From NCBI RefSeq assembly GCF_001477055.1, contig NZ_LDRK01000026.1, forward strand, positions 1 through 64,000: 64,000 nucleotides of DNA. Direction: 5' to 3'. Below the pieces are notes generated by a model. It made no database searches and was not told where the DNA came from. It saw only the letters and a list, made by a program, of their open reading frames with translations. Below are positions 49,775 to 59,514 of this stretch, in pieces (the stretch's first letter is position 1; each line of letters begins with the position of its first letter). Made by a program: the position numbers and the translations under genes. The DNA comes from Leucobacter chromiiresistens. Lineage in GTDB: Bacteria > Actinomycetota > Actinomycetes > Actinomycetales > Microbacteriaceae.

Positions 49775-50650
49775 CTACGCGGAGTCGGACACCGTGAGCA
49801 GCTCGAAGCCGTCTTCACGGATGAGCACCGTGTGCTCGAACTGGGCCGTGACACTGCGGTCGCGGGTGACGACGGTCCAATCATCGTCCCACTGCTCCCA
49901 CTCGTGCGTGCCGAGCGTCAGCATCGGCTCGACCGTGAAGACCATGCCCGGCCTGATCACGTCGTCGTAGGCCGGGGCCGAGTCGTAGTGCGGGATGATG
50001 AGCCCCGTGTGGAAGGCCGCACCCACCCCGTGCCCGGTGAAGTCGCGCACCACACCGTAGCCGAAGCGCTTGGCGTACGTCTCGATGACGCGGCCGATCA
50101 CGTTCACCGCCCGGCCCGGCTTCGCCGCCCGGATGCCGCGCATCATCGCCTCTCGCGTCCGCTCGACGAGCAGGTCGACCTCCTCGGAGACGCGCCCGAC
50201 GCGGTACGTGCGATTCGTGTCGCCGTGGAACCCGTCGAAGTATGCCGTGACGTCGACGTTCACGATGTCGCCATCGCGCAGCGCCGTGTCGTCGGGAATG
50301 CCGTGGCAGATCACCTCGTTCACCGAGGTGCAGGAGGACGCGGGGAATCCGCGGTACCCGAGCGTCGAGGGGTAGGCGCCTCGCGCGATCACGTACTCGT
50401 GCGCGACACGATCCAGCTCCGCCGTCGTGACGCCGGGCCGCACCGCTGCGCCGACGGCGTCGAGCGCACCGGATGCGATGCGCCCCGCGGCGCGGATGCG
50501 ATCGACCTCCGCCGGAGCGTACGTGTTGTCGCCCGTGTACGCCGGCGGCTTCGCCAGGCCGACGTAGGGCGGCCGCGCGATCGCCGCGGGCACTGCGCGG
50601 AGAGCGGGGCGCGTGCCGGGAATCAGGTGTCCGTGTGCGTCGAAGGGCAT
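49775..50650 (-). CDS. map: Methionine aminopeptidase type I
   Basis: A 291-residue type I enzyme that removes the initiator Met from new proteins. The metal ligands are visible: Asp in [12 protein letters not shown], Asp in [10 protein letters not shown], His in [10 protein letters not shown], Glu in MVFTVEPML and Glu in [10 protein letters not shown]. The N-terminal ~40 residues ([17 protein letters not shown], then [10 protein letters not shown]) are the proline-rich extension typical of actinobacterial MAP. The ATG at 50650 follows AGAGGC. It is divergent from the small SPOR-like gene. Confidence 0.93.
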   Translation of the reverse strand: MPFDAHGHLIPGTRPALRAVPAAIARPPYVGLAKPPAYTGDNTYAPAEVDRIRAAGRIASGALDAVGAAVRPGVTTAELDRVAHEYVIARGAYPSTLGYRGFPASSCTSVNEVICHGIPDDTALRDGDIVNVDVTAYFDGFHGDTNRTYRVGRVSEEVDLLVERTREAMMRGIRAAKPGRAVNVIGRVIETYAKRFGYGVVRDFTGHGVGAAFHTGLIIPHYDSAPAYDDVIRPGMVFTVEPMLTLGTHEWEQWDDDWTVVTRDRSVTAQFEHTVLIREDGFELLTVSDSA

Positions 50651-50729
50651 GCCTCTAGTGTAGAAGCGCGCGCGGAAGCGCCGGGCGCGGATGTCAACGA
50701 GGGCGCGCGAGCGCCGAGTGGAGGCCGAC

Positions 50730-50933
50730 ATGAGCAAGCAGGAGTGGGGCATCGAGGATCCCGCCGAGACGTTCTGGTTCAACACGCGCACGGGGCAGGT
50801 CGAGGAGGGCCCCCAATCGCTGTCGGTGGATCGCATCGGCCCGTTCGCGACGCGCGAGGAAGCGGCGCGGGCCGAGGACATCGTCGCGGAGCGCGCCCGC
50901 AAGTGGCGCGAGGAGGAGGCCGCCGAAGACTGA
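50730..50933 (+). CDS. Small SPOR-like conserved protein
   Basis: A 67-residue protein starting [20 protein letters not shown], then [20 protein letters not shown] and a charged helix ([20 protein letters not shown]). It is a small protein conserved next to map in Microbacteriaceae and annotated as SPOR-domain-like; I infer the name from memory of that neighbourhood. GGAGG lies upstream of the ATG at 50730. Role unknown. Confidence 0.75.
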   Translation: MSKQEWGIEDPAETFWFNTRTGQVEEGPQSLSVDRIGPFATREEAARAEDIVAERARKWREEEAAED

Positions 50934-51047
50934 CTCCGACGTAACACGATTGTCACGGTCAGGAGATAGTCTGAGCCCATCGGCGGAGGCGGTGCGCGCG
51001 TGCTGCGCGCACCGTGCCCGCATGCAGCAATGACGAACGGAGTAGGC

Positions 51048-52385
51048 GTGAGCAAGCAGCGCGATTTTGTTCTGCGCACCATCGAGGAGCGCGGTGTCAG
51101 GTTCGTTCGGCTCTGGTTCAGCGATGTCTCGGGCACGCTGAAGTCGGTCGCGCTCGCGCCCGCCGAAGTCGAGGGCGCCTTCAGCGAGGGCATCGGCTTC
51201 GACGGCTCCGCCATCGAGGGTTTGACGCGCGCGTACGAGTCCGACCTGCTCGCCGTGCCCGATCCCTCGACCTTCCAGCTGCTGCCGTGGCGCAGTCAGA
51301 CCTCGCCGACCGCGCGCATGTTCTGCGACATCACGACCCCGAACGGCGAGCCGGCCGTCGCCGACCCGCGCAACGTGCTGAAGCGCACGCTCGCCACCGC
51401 CGCGGAGCAGGGCTTCAGCTTCTACACGCACCCCGAGATCGAGTTCTACCTGCTGAAGTCGAAGGAGTTCGACAACCGCGGGCCCGTGCCGGTCGACCGC
51501 GCCGGGTACTTCGACAACGTTCCGGGTGGAACCGCGCACGACTTCCGCCGGGAGAGCGTCAACATGCTCGAGGAGCTCGGCATCTCCGTGGAGTTCAGCC
51601 ACCACGAGGCCGGCCCCGGGCAGAACGAGATCGACCTCCGCTACGCGGACGCGCTCACCACGGCCGACAACATCATGACCTTCCGCACCGTGGTGAAGGA
51701 GGTCGCGATCGCTCAGGGCGTGCACGCGACCTTCATGCCGAAGCCGCTCGCCGGCCAGCCGGGGTCGGGCATGCACACGCACCTCTCGCTGCTCGAGGGC
51801 GACACGAACGCGTTCTACGACGCCGGCGCGCGGTATCAGATCTCGCAGACCGGTCGACGCTTCATCGCGGGCCTGCTGCGCCATGCGCCGGAGATCACCG
51901 CCGTCACCAATCAGTACATCAACTCCTACAAGCGCCTCTGGGGCGGCGACGAGGCGCCCTCCTTCGTGAGCTGGGGGCACAACAACCGCTCCGCGCTCGT
52001 GCGCGTGCCGATGTACAAGCCGGGCAAGGGCGACGCGGCGCGCGTCGAGTACCGGGGAATGGACAGCGCCGTGAACCCGTACCTGGGCTTCTCGATGCTG
52101 CTCGCCGCGGGCCTCAAGGGCATCCGAGAGGAGTACGAGCTCCCACCCGAGGCCGAGAACAACGTGTGGGCGCTGAGCGACGGCGAGCGTCGCGCCATGG
52201 GCTTCGACCCGCTGCCCGCGAGCCTCGACCACGCACTCGCGGTGATGGAGCGCTCGGAGCTCGTCGCTGAGACGCTGGGGGAGCAGGTCTTCGCCTACTT
52301 CATCCGCGACAAGCGCCGTGAGGTGGCCGAATACCACAGCCAGGTGACTCCGTACGAGCTCTCGTCGATGCTCGACACGATCTGA
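51048..52385 (+). CDS. glnA2: Glutamine synthetase type I, GlnA2-like
   Basis: A 445-residue GSI. The N-terminal domain includes [20 protein letters not shown] and [11 protein letters not shown]. Catalytic-domain blocks are [51 protein letters not shown] and [17 protein letters not shown]. At the position of the adenylylated Tyr the sequence is [12 protein letters not shown] without the NLYDLPP motif, so it is probably not modified by GlnE, as in GlnA2. The GTG at 51048 has GGAG six bases upstream and aligns with the family start; an ATG 18 nt upstream is possible. It is 18 nt before glnE. Confidence 0.92.
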   Translation: MSKQRDFVLRTIEERGVRFVRLWFSDVSGTLKSVALAPAEVEGAFSEGIGFDGSAIEGLTRAYESDLLAVPDPSTFQLLPWRSQTSPTARMFCDITTPNGEPAVADPRNVLKRTLATAAEQGFSFYTHPEIEFYLLKSKEFDNRGPVPVDRAGYFDNVPGGTAHDFRRESVNMLEELGISVEFSHHEAGPGQNEIDLRYADALTTADNIMTFRTVVKEVAIAQGVHATFMPKPLAGQPGSGMHTHLSLLEGDTNAFYDAGARYQISQTGRRFIAGLLRHAPEITAVTNQYINSYKRLWGGDEAPSFVSWGHNNRSALVRVPMYKPGKGDAARVEYRGMDSAVNPYLGFSMLLAAGLKGIREEYELPPEAENNVWALSDGERRAMGFDPLPASLDHALAVMERSELVAETLGEQVFAYFIRDKRREVAEYHSQVTPYELSSMLDTI

Positions 52386-52403
52386 CCCGACTACGCTGGT
52401 CGA

Positions 52404-55400
52404 ATGGCGCGCGAGCACTCCACGGTCACCCTCTCCGAGATCGCACGGGCCGGATTCCAGGACCTGGCCGACGCGCGGGATTCGCTGGCGGAGCTCGCCG
52501 ATCGGCTCGAGCAGCCGATCGGCCCGCTGCTCGGCGGTCTCGCGATGGCGGCCGACCCGGATGCGGCGCTCCACCGCGTGCGCCGGCTCTCCGAGCAGCA
52601 TCGCGACGTGCTCGCAGCGATCGACTTCGACGACTTCGAGCGACTGTGCGTGCTCGTGGGCGCCTCACCCGCGCTGGGCGACTTCTTCACGCGTCACCCG
52701 TCGCGGCTCCCCGAGATTCTGCGCCGAGGCGGGGCCGTCGTGCCTGCCGAGGAGGCGCGCACCGAACTGCTTCGGGCGGTCGTCGACGCCACGGGGGAGA
52801 CGCTCGTCGCCGAGGCCGGCTGGATCGCGCTGCGCACGCGCTACCGCGAGCTGCTCGCGCAGCTCGTGCTCTTCGACCTCTTCCAGGGCCGCGCGGGCAA
52901 CGCGGAGGACGTGTTCGAAGACGTCGCCGAGTCGCTCTCCGGCCTCGCGGCCGCCGCGATCGACGCATCGCTGCAGGTGGCGCGGGCCACGCTCGTCGCG
53001 GGCACCTCGGGGCCTCCCATCGCGAGCGAACGACTGGAGGCGGTGCGGCTCGGGATCGTCGCGATGGGAAAGTGCGGGGCCGAAGAGCTCAACGTCGTCT
53101 CCGATGTGGACGTCATTTTCGTGGTGGAGAGCGCCGACGCGGAGGCGCTCGACGACGACCGCCTGATCCGCGTCGGCACGCGACTCGCGAGCGAGGTGAT
53201 GCGCGGCATCCACGACCCCTCCCTGGAACCGCCGCTCTGGCAGCTCGACGCGAACCTCCGGCCCGAGGGCCGCCACGGACCGCTCGTGCGCACGCTCGGG
53301 TCCATGCGCAGCTACTACGACCGTTGGGCGAAGGCCTGGGAGTTCCAAGCGCTGCTCAAGGCGCGCCCGCTCGCCGGAGACCTCGGGCTCGCCGCGCAGT
53401 TCGTCGCCGCAACGCGCGACGCGGTGTGGGCCTCGTCGTCGCGCGAGGATTTCGTCGGCTCCGTGCAGCGGATGCGCGAGCGGGTCACCGAGCACATCGC
53501 CGACGACGAGCTCGAGGTGCAGCTGAAGCTCGGACCGGGCGGGCTGCGCGACATCGAGTTCAGCGTGCAACTGCTGCAGCTCGTGCACGGGCAGTACGAC
53601 GAGTCGCTGCATCGCGCGGGCACGCTGCCGGCCCTCCGCGCCCTCGTCGACGGCGGATACATCGCCCGCAGCGACGGCGAGTGCCTCGCCTCCGACTACC
53701 GGTTCCTGCGCGTGCTCGAACATCGTCTGCAGCTCCGCGATCTGCGCCGCACGGCGATCATGCCCACCGAGGAGCAGGAGCTGCGGGTACTCGCCCGCGC
53801 GACCGGTCTCGCGACCTCCGCCGAGCAGCTGCACGCCCGTTGGACCGCGCGGAAGCGCGAGGTGCGGCAGCTGCACCTGAAGATCTTCTACGCTCCGCTG
53901 CTCAGCGCCGTCGCCGCACTGCCCGAGGAGGAGCTGGTGCTCGGCAGCGACGCCGCGAGAGCGCGTCTCGCAAGCGTGGGCTTCCGGGATCCGGACGGGG
54001 CCATGCGGCACATGGCCGCCCTCACTCGCGGCACCTCGCGGCGCGCCATGATCCAGCGCAACCTCATGCCGGTTCTGCTGCAGTGGCTCTCCGACGGCAC
54101 CGACCCCGACTTCGGACTGCTCGCCTTCCGCCGCGTCAGCGAGGCGAACCGGGAGACCCCGTGGTACCTGCGCCTGCTGCGCGACGGCACCGAGGCGGCG
54201 GAGCGTCTGACGCGGGTGCTCGCGAACTCCCGCTACGCCGCCGAACTGCTCGAATCGATTCCCGAAGCCGTCGCCTGGCTCGAACGCGACGCCTTGTTGC
54301 AGCCGATGCAGCTGCAGGTGCTGTTCGACGAGATGCGGGCGATCGCCTCGCGCCGCGCCGGCATCGACTCGGCCGCCGGAGCTCTCCGCGCCGTGCACCG
54401 GCGGGAGGTGCTGCGGCTGACGATGGGAAGACTGGTCGGAGTCATCGACGACGACGCGGTCTCGGCCGGGCTCGACGCGGCCCACACCGCGCTGCTCGAC
54501 GCGCTCCTACTCGCGCTGCGCGGAGGGACGGCGCCGTACGGGTCCACAACGGGTTCGCCAGCAGCGGGCGGGGCGCCCGTGCCCATCGAACTGGCGCTCA
54601 TCGGAATGGGGCGCTACGGGGGTCGGGAGCTCGGATTCGCCTCCGACATCGACCTCATCGCCGTGTTCCGCGCCCCGGCGCACATCGCGAGCGACCGCGC
54701 CGCGCGCGAGGCGACACGGCTCGTCTCGGAACTGCGCCGAGCAGTCGCCGACCCCCGGTTCCCCGTGGACCTGGATTTCGATCTGCGCCCCGAGGGGAAG
54801 AACGGGCCGCTGGTGCGCAGCCTCGACGCGTACCGCGCCTACTACGACCGCTGGTCGGTGACGTGGGAGGCGCAGGCGCTGCTCCGGGCGCGACCCGTCG
54901 CCGGAGATGCGCAGCTCGGCCTCGACTTCGCGGCACTCGCCGACGAGATTCGTTACCCCGAGCAGTTCGACGAGGGACGCGTCAGAGAGGTGCGTCGTAT
55001 CAAGGCCCGCGTCGAGTCGGAGCGTCTGCCGCGCGGAGCCGACCCGAAACGGCACTTGAAGCTGGGCCCCGGCGGCATCAGCGATGTCGAGTGGCTCGTG
55101 CAGCTCCTCCAGCTGCGCTCCGGCGCGAAGCACGACTCGCTGCGCACCGTGTCGACGGTCGCCGCGCTCGAGGCGGCGCGCGCCGAGGAGCTGCTCGCCG
55201 CGGAGGACGTCGACCACCTGCTCGACTCGTGGCGCTTCGCGAGCAGCGTGCGCTCCGCGCTCAAGCTGTGGACTGGACGATCCTCCGACTCGCTGCCCGC
55301 GGGGTGGAGCGATCTCGCCGGGATCGCCGGCGTGCTGGGCCTTTCGAGAACGCACACCTCCGAGCTCGAAGAACGCTGGTTCGCGGTGTCGCGCCGGGCT

Positions 55401-55463
55401 CGAGCCGTATTCGAGCGCGAGTTCTTCGGGTACACGGAGGATCCGCGGTTCCCGCTCCGCTGA
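52404..55463 (+). CDS. glnE: Glutamine synthetase adenylyltransferase
   Basis: A 1019-residue bifunctional enzyme that adds and removes AMP on GlnA. There are two nucleotidyltransferase domains: the first has GIVAMGKCGAEELNVVSDVD, the second ALIGMGRYGGRELGFASDID. Each is followed by the paired LDANLRPEGRHGPLVR / DFDLRPEGKNGPLVR block and a LKLGPGG(L/I)(R/S)D(I/V)E segment. Full length and intact. Directly after glnA2 in the same direction, the usual actinobacterial arrangement; its substrate GlnA1 is at the right end of the window. A small CCCCG-TGC-CGGGG hairpin followed by TTT lies 1 nt past the stop. Confidence 0.95.
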   Translation: MAREHSTVTLSEIARAGFQDLADARDSLAELADRLEQPIGPLLGGLAMAADPDAALHRVRRLSEQHRDVLAAIDFDDFERLCVLVGASPALGDFFTRHPSRLPEILRRGGAVVPAEEARTELLRAVVDATGETLVAEAGWIALRTRYRELLAQLVLFDLFQGRAGNAEDVFEDVAESLSGLAAAAIDASLQVARATLVAGTSGPPIASERLEAVRLGIVAMGKCGAEELNVVSDVDVIFVVESADAEALDDDRLIRVGTRLASEVMRGIHDPSLEPPLWQLDANLRPEGRHGPLVRTLGSMRSYYDRWAKAWEFQALLKARPLAGDLGLAAQFVAATRDAVWASSSREDFVGSVQRMRERVTEHIADDELEVQLKLGPGGLRDIEFSVQLLQLVHGQYDESLHRAGTLPALRALVDGGYIARSDGECLASDYRFLRVLEHRLQLRDLRRTAIMPTEEQELRVLARATGLATSAEQLHARWTARKREVRQLHLKIFYAPLLSAVAALPEEELVLGSDAARARLASVGFRDPDGAMRHMAALTRGTSRRAMIQRNLMPVLLQWLSDGTDPDFGLLAFRRVSEANRETPWYLRLLRDGTEAAERLTRVLANSRYAAELLESIPEAVAWLERDALLQPMQLQVLFDEMRAIASRRAGIDSAAGALRAVHRREVLRLTMGRLVGVIDDDAVSAGLDAAHTALLDALLLALRGGTAPYGSTTGSPAAGGAPVPIELALIGMGRYGGRELGFASDIDLIAVFRAPAHIASDRAAREATRLVSELRRAVADPRFPVDLDFDLRPEGKNGPLVRSLDAYRAYYDRWSVTWEAQALLRARPVAGDAQLGLDFAALADEIRYPEQFDEGRVREVRRIKARVESERLPRGADPKRHLKLGPGGISDVEWLVQLLQLRSGAKHDSLRTVSTVAALEAARAEELLAAEDVDHLLDSWRFASSVRSALKLWTGRSSDSLPAGWSDLAGIAGVLGLSRTHTSELEERWFAVSRRARAVFEREFFGYTEDPRFPLR

Positions 55464-55575
55464 CCCCGTGCCGGGGTTTCCGTTGCGCAACCTGCGCAGA
55501 CGCGACACCCGCGGTTCTGCAGCTGTTCACGGAAAACGCTCGCAGAAAACGCTCAGCAAGCGTAATCTGATTGTT

Positions 55576-55653
55576 ATGCAGTATTTGCAGAGGTTCCTCG
55601 AAGCGCTCCTCACCGAAGAGGGCGCCGACTACGAGGACGAACTCGAGTCCTAG
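55576..55653 (+). CDS. Possible 25-residue micro-protein
   Basis: A very short frame with strongly core-like codon use, beginning MQYLQRFLEALLTEEGADYE and ending DELES. It is an amphipathic helix with an acidic tail. There is no ribosome site, but TAATCT (55562-55567) sits where a -10 box would be if the transcript began at the ATG, so a leaderless message is conceivable. It lies 112 bp after glnE and convergent with the lipoprotein gene. It could be spurious. Confidence 0.3.
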   Translation: MQYLQRFLEALLTEEGADYEDELES

Positions 55654-55743
55654 TCCCTCCGACGCGGTGCGACGAAGCCGTCGCACCGCAGCTCCCTGCC
55701 GTTCTCGGCGGCGCTGTGGCTTCGCCGCCGCAGAAGTGCTGCT

Positions 55744-56139
55744 TCAGCAGTGCGCGTCGAGGTACTCGCGCACGGTGGTGGCGGGCGCATCCAACTCCTC
55801 GACGATCTCGAAGACGCGGGGATCGGTGACCACGCCGCCATCTGGTGCTGCCGCAGCGAGGCCGAGCGCCTCGTCGTAGAGACCGCGAAGCTCGGTCCAT
55901 GCCTCCGCGATGTCTTCGGGAGGGGTCGCCGCATCGAGCACTCGGATGCGCTCGGTGAGGTCGGCGACGGTCGAATCCGCCGGCATGCCGACCTGGAACA
56001 GCCCGGGCGTCGCGAGGGTGCCTCCGGCGGCATCGTACTCGTCGCAGAAGCTCCCCGTCGCTCCGCCGCTGCAGGCGGTGAGGGTGAGGGACGCGACGAT
56101 GACGAGGGCTCCGAGGGCGGTGAAACGGGCGCGCTGCAT
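55744..56139 (-). CDS. Small secreted lipoprotein
   Basis: A 131-residue protein. The signal peptide MQRARFTALGALVIVASL ends in the lipobox LTAC, so it should be lipid-anchored at the outer face of the membrane. The mature part is an acidic helical domain: FCDEYDAAGG, then TVADLTERIRVLDAATPPED and TEVRELYDEAL-like helices ending in DAHC. Two or three Cys could pair. I recognise no characterised family, though such small helical lipoproteins are common in Microbacteriaceae. AAGGAG lies upstream of the ATG at 56139. Confidence 0.77.
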   Translation of the reverse strand: MQRARFTALGALVIVASLTLTACSGGATGSFCDEYDAAGGTLATPGLFQVGMPADSTVADLTERIRVLDAATPPEDIAEAWTELRGLYDEALGLAAAAPDGGVVTDPRVFEIVEELDAPATTVREYLDAHC

Positions 56140-56595
56140 GGGGGCGATCTCCTTCGTGATCCGGCCCCGACGTTCTCGGGGCACGCCCATATGCTTCCAT
56201 ACTCCCCGAACGCGCGTGCGGGCTGCGCATCCCGTGCGCGGATACTGCTGCAAGGAGCCTCGCGACTACTGAGCCTGCACGGATGAATGCGTAAAGATCG
56301 GCATGGACATGCGTAAAGATCGGCATGGACATGCGTAAATGTGCCGCGAGACGGCCGCTTCTCGTCGGGAGGTGCGAGAGTGGCAGAGCTGGTTGCCGGG
56401 CACGCGCGTGTGAAATGCGGCCTTCCGATTCGAGAGGTGGCGGGGTATGTTGAGAGCGAATTCGTTCTGGCCTCGGCCGGGAGTCGAGGGAGACGAAGCG
56501 ACTTCGGGGGCACACGGAGTGGAGCGATCGAGCTGAGGATCGGCGCGCAGCCGAGTTTCGGTACCGCAGACCGTCGTACCCGAAGGAGCAGCGAA
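56140..56595. other. 456-bp intergenic region with tandem repeat
   Basis: Divergent promoter region between the lipoprotein and the LAxTG protein. Apart from the 22-bp tandem repeat listed separately, I see no gene; the open frames here are shadows. AAGGAG near 56584 serves the downstream gene. Confidence 0.45.
56287..56340. repeat. 22-bp tandem repeat, about 2.5 copies
   Basis: Two perfect units begin ATGCGTAAAGATCGGCATGG (56287-56308 and 56309-56330) and are followed by a partial ATGCGTAAAT (56331-56340). Each unit contains two ATG triplets. It lies in the divergent promoter region between a lipoprotein and a surface protein. Confidence 0.8.
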
Positions 56596-58062
56596 ATGCA
56601 GTGGAGAACTCTCGTGACAGGAACCGCGGCGGCGATCGTCGCCGCGACCGGGATCGCTTTCACCGGTGCCGCGGCGCAGGCGGCACCGGACCCGGAGCTC
56701 TTTCCCACAGTCATCGAAGTGCCGTCGGTGCCGGCGACCTGGACGGCCCCCGGAACTGCGAGCAGCGCCGGAAGCAGCAACATCACCCTCCCCGTCGGGG
56801 CGCTCCCCGAAGGGACCGCGAAGGTGCTGAATGGCGAGGTGATCAACGGCTCCGACACCGATCTCTGCGTCTTCGCCACGTCGCGCTCACCGCTGTTCAC
56901 CTCGTCTCCCACGGCGATCGGTGCGAACGCGACGATCCTCGAGTCCGCGGGCCTCCCCGAAGTCGTCAATACGCTCCTGCCCGCCCCTGCCTACCCTTCG
57001 ATTCGGCGCGACGATCAGGTGGTGACCACCTCCACGACGACCGCCGACGGGTGGGTCTGCGACTTCGGCACGCTCCTGGCACCGGGCGAGAGCTTCGACT
57101 ACAGCGTCACCATCGGCGTTCCCCTCGGCGGGACGGCCATCACGAACGAGAACTACCTGATTCGACTGGTGCTCGAAGCGGCGGCTCCGGTCGAGGGGGA
57201 GTGGGACGACTCCCGGTTCTACACAGGCGCGCTCCTCAACTCTCCCGAGGAGCCGCTGGTCATCAACGCCTCGTCGCCGACGACCGACTGGGGCTTCACG
57301 GACGGCCTCGGGGCCGGCATCGCGTACCCCGGTCGGGCGCTCGGCGCCTACGGGCAGATCGTCAACGACACCGACCAGCCCATAACGCTGACCTATGCCG
57401 GCTTCGCATCCGAGGGGTCGCTCACGAGGTTCCTCCTGTCCGATCTCGAAGACTGGGCAGAGCCGGTCACGCTGCAGCCGGGGGCGTCGACCGACACGTT
57501 CTTCATGAAGCTCGGTTCGCCAGACAGCGTGGGCAACGAATCCCAGCAGACGACCGCCTCGATCCGGTTCGGCTGGAACGCGGCCGCCGTCGCCGTCGAG
57601 CACACCGTCACGTTCGACCCCAACTCGGGCGAGGGCACGATGGACCCGCAGACGGCTGCGGAGCCGACAAGCCTGACCCCCAACGCGTTCACCCGAGAGG
57701 GGTTCGAGTTCGTCGGGTGGAACACCGAGGCGGACGGAACCGGCACCGCATTCGCCGACGGAGCGATCTTCCCCTTCGATCGCTCGCTCACCCTGTATGC
57801 GCAGTGGGAGGCCGTCGCGGAGCCCGGTCCGGGGCCCACGCCTGATCCGACTCCGGATCCGACTCCGGATCCCACGCCGAGCCCGGCCCCGCCGCCGAGC
57901 GCCGGGCCGACGCAACCCCCCGGCGCCGGGCAGACGCAGCCCCCGGGGCTCGCCTCGACGGGTAACGGCGCACCCTTCGGCGTCGCGGGGGCTGCCTCTC
58001 TCGCGCTGCTGCTCGCCGGAGGCGCAGTGCTCGCAGCGCGCAGACATCGGGCTTCCGAGTAG
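56596..58062 (+). CDS. LAxTG-anchored surface protein with an InlB B-repeat
   Basis: A 488-residue secreted protein. A signal peptide ends near AAAQAAPDPE. A large beta-rich region of unknown type follows. Near residues 336-405 there is a Listeria-Bacteroides (InlB B) repeat: HTVTFDPNSGEGTM, then GFEFVGWNTEADGTGTAF and LTLYAQWEA. A Pro-Thr-Asp linker (PTPDPTPDPT) leads to LASTG at 452-456, a membrane segment and ARRHRASE, a class E sortase sorting signal. The ATG at 56596 follows AAGGAG. Likely an adhesin or surface-layer component; no enzymatic motif is seen. Confidence 0.85.
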   Translation: MQWRTLVTGTAAAIVAATGIAFTGAAAQAAPDPELFPTVIEVPSVPATWTAPGTASSAGSSNITLPVGALPEGTAKVLNGEVINGSDTDLCVFATSRSPLFTSSPTAIGANATILESAGLPEVVNTLLPAPAYPSIRRDDQVVTTSTTTADGWVCDFGTLLAPGESFDYSVTIGVPLGGTAITNENYLIRLVLEAAAPVEGEWDDSRFYTGALLNSPEEPLVINASSPTTDWGFTDGLGAGIAYPGRALGAYGQIVNDTDQPITLTYAGFASEGSLTRFLLSDLEDWAEPVTLQPGASTDTFFMKLGSPDSVGNESQQTTASIRFGWNAAAVAVEHTVTFDPNSGEGTMDPQTAAEPTSLTPNAFTREGFEFVGWNTEADGTGTAFADGAIFPFDRSLTLYAQWEAVAEPGPGPTPDPTPDPTPDPTPSPAPPPSAGPTQPPGAGQTQPPGLASTGNGAPFGVAGAASLALLLAGGAVLAARRHRASE

Positions 58063-58209
58063 GCGGTCCGGTGCCTACGGGTGACTGGCGGTGACTCGCG
58101 GACATCCGCTTACGGCGCTCTTCGCTCACCGCGCACAGAACAGTACACGCACGAGCGAGCCTCCTCCAGGCACAAGGTGCGAGGCTCGCCACCCCGACCC
58201 CAGGAGATC

Positions 58210-58839
58210 ATGAGCGACAAGGTCGACTTCACGAAGACGCTCGACAGCTATCGGGCGGCACACCATCGGTTTCGCGTCGTCGACGTCCCTGACATGCAGT
58301 ACCTCATGGTCAACGGGCACGGCGACCCCAATACATCACCGGCCTACGCTGATGCGCTCTCGGCGCTGTACCCCGTCGCCTACGCGCTGAAGTTCTTCAG
58401 CAAACGCGAACTCGGCCGCGACTACGTCGTGCCACCACTCGAGGGGCTCTGGTGGGCGGAGAGCGCTGACGCCTTCACCGTCTCCCGCGACAAGTCGAAG
58501 TGGGATTGGACGATGATGATCATGGTGCCGGAGTGGATCGAACACTCCGCGTTTCTCCAGGCAAGGGATCGAGTCGCAGCGAAACAGGGGCCCGTGCGGC
58601 TCGAAGATGTCCGTCTCGACGCGCTCGCAGAGGGATGCTGCGTGCAGACGCTGCACGTCGGCTCGTTCGATGACGAGGGAGCGGTGCTCGAGGCGATGCA
58701 TCATGAGTTCATACCGGAGAACGGATACCGCATGAACGGCACGCACCATGAGATCTACCTCACCGACTTCCGCAAGGCGGCGCCGGAGAAGTTGCGGACG
58801 ATTCTGCGGCAGCCCGTCGCCGCCGCAACCGATCGCTGA
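58210..58839 (+). CDS. GyrI-like small-molecule-binding protein
   Basis: A 209-residue protein starting MSDKVDFTKTLDSYRAAHHR. It has the GyrI/SOUL-type fold pattern DVPDMQYLMVNGHGDPNTSP, YPVAYALKFFSKRELGRDYV, PPLEGLWWAE, MIMVPEWI, HVGSFDDEGAVLEAMHHEFI and GTHHEIYLTDFRKAAPEKLR. These stand-alone proteins (also called YdeI/TipAS-type) bind or hydrolyse aromatic compounds; some hydrolyse cyclopropanoids. CAGGAG precedes the ATG at 58210. Monocistronic by position. Confidence 0.83.
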   Translation: MSDKVDFTKTLDSYRAAHHRFRVVDVPDMQYLMVNGHGDPNTSPAYADALSALYPVAYALKFFSKRELGRDYVVPPLEGLWWAESADAFTVSRDKSKWDWTMMIMVPEWIEHSAFLQARDRVAAKQGPVRLEDVRLDALAEGCCVQTLHVGSFDDEGAVLEAMHHEFIPENGYRMNGTHHEIYLTDFRKAAPEKLRTILRQPVAAATDR

Positions 58840-59016
58840 GCCCTGTGCCGTCGTCCGTGCTGCACCCGAACACGGATGACGATCTCAGGCGATGCGCCCG
58901 CAGCGCCCGAGATCGTGCCCCAGTGCATCGCGGCCCTCCACTTTCAGGGCGCGAATGCGTATGCTGAGCACCACCGATCACGTGACCGTGATCTCGATGA
59001 GCGAGGAGGCTCGACG

Positions 59017-59514
59017 ATGGAGGATCATCTCTGGGTACTGAAGGACAGGGAGCGCGACCTCATCCGCGAACTCGACCCCGACCGAATGCATGCGCTCGAC
59101 GAAGACGACCTGCTCGCGCTGCACCGCCGGATTCGACGAGCGCGGAACAAGCACACCACCAACTACCGCAGGAAGGCAGCCGTCGACGTCGTCGAAGTCG
59201 GGGCGCGCGGAGCCGCATACCCGAAAGGCGGCAAGTCGCGGCTGCGTGCCGAGGTGTTCGAGGAGGCGCTGTCGCTCGTGTCCGCTCGCCTCGCAGCGGT
59301 CGCGCATGAGCAGGCGGAGGAGCTGAAGCGCGAGCGTTTGCAACGTGCTCGGAGCGCCAGGAGTGCCGGGCCGGAGCCGCACGGACCGGATTCGGACGGG
59401 AAGGTACCCGATCCGGGGCGGCTGCGAGAGCATTCGAAGCACAGCGGGCAGCTCAAGCGCGACGCATCGAGCATTGCCCAGGGAGCCCGGAGGCAGGCGA
59501 AGCGAGATTCGTGA
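59017..59514 (+). CDS. Conserved hypothetical basic protein
   Basis: A 165-residue, strongly basic, helical protein. It starts MEDHLWVLKDRERDLIRELD and contains DEDDLLALHRRIRRARNKHT, then TNYRRKAAVDVVEVGARGAA and a coiled-coil-like FEEALSLVSARLAAVAHEQA, then a Lys/Arg/Ser-rich tail. The pattern recurs in actinobacteria, but no function is known to me. The charge suggests nucleic-acid binding. GAGGAGG lies 8 nt before the ATG at 59017. Confidence 0.72.
   Translation: MEDHLWVLKDRERDLIRELDPDRMHALDEDDLLALHRRIRRARNKHTTNYRRKAAVDVVEVGARGAAYPKGGKSRLRAEVFEEALSLVSARLAAVAHEQAEELKRERLQRARSARSAGPEPHGPDSDGKVPDPGRLREHSKHSGQLKRDASSIAQGARRQAKRDS

Noticed and set aside
56287-56340. CRISPR array
   Set aside because: The units are adjacent with no unique spacers, there are only two and a half copies, and no cas gene is present. 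It is a simple tandem repeat.
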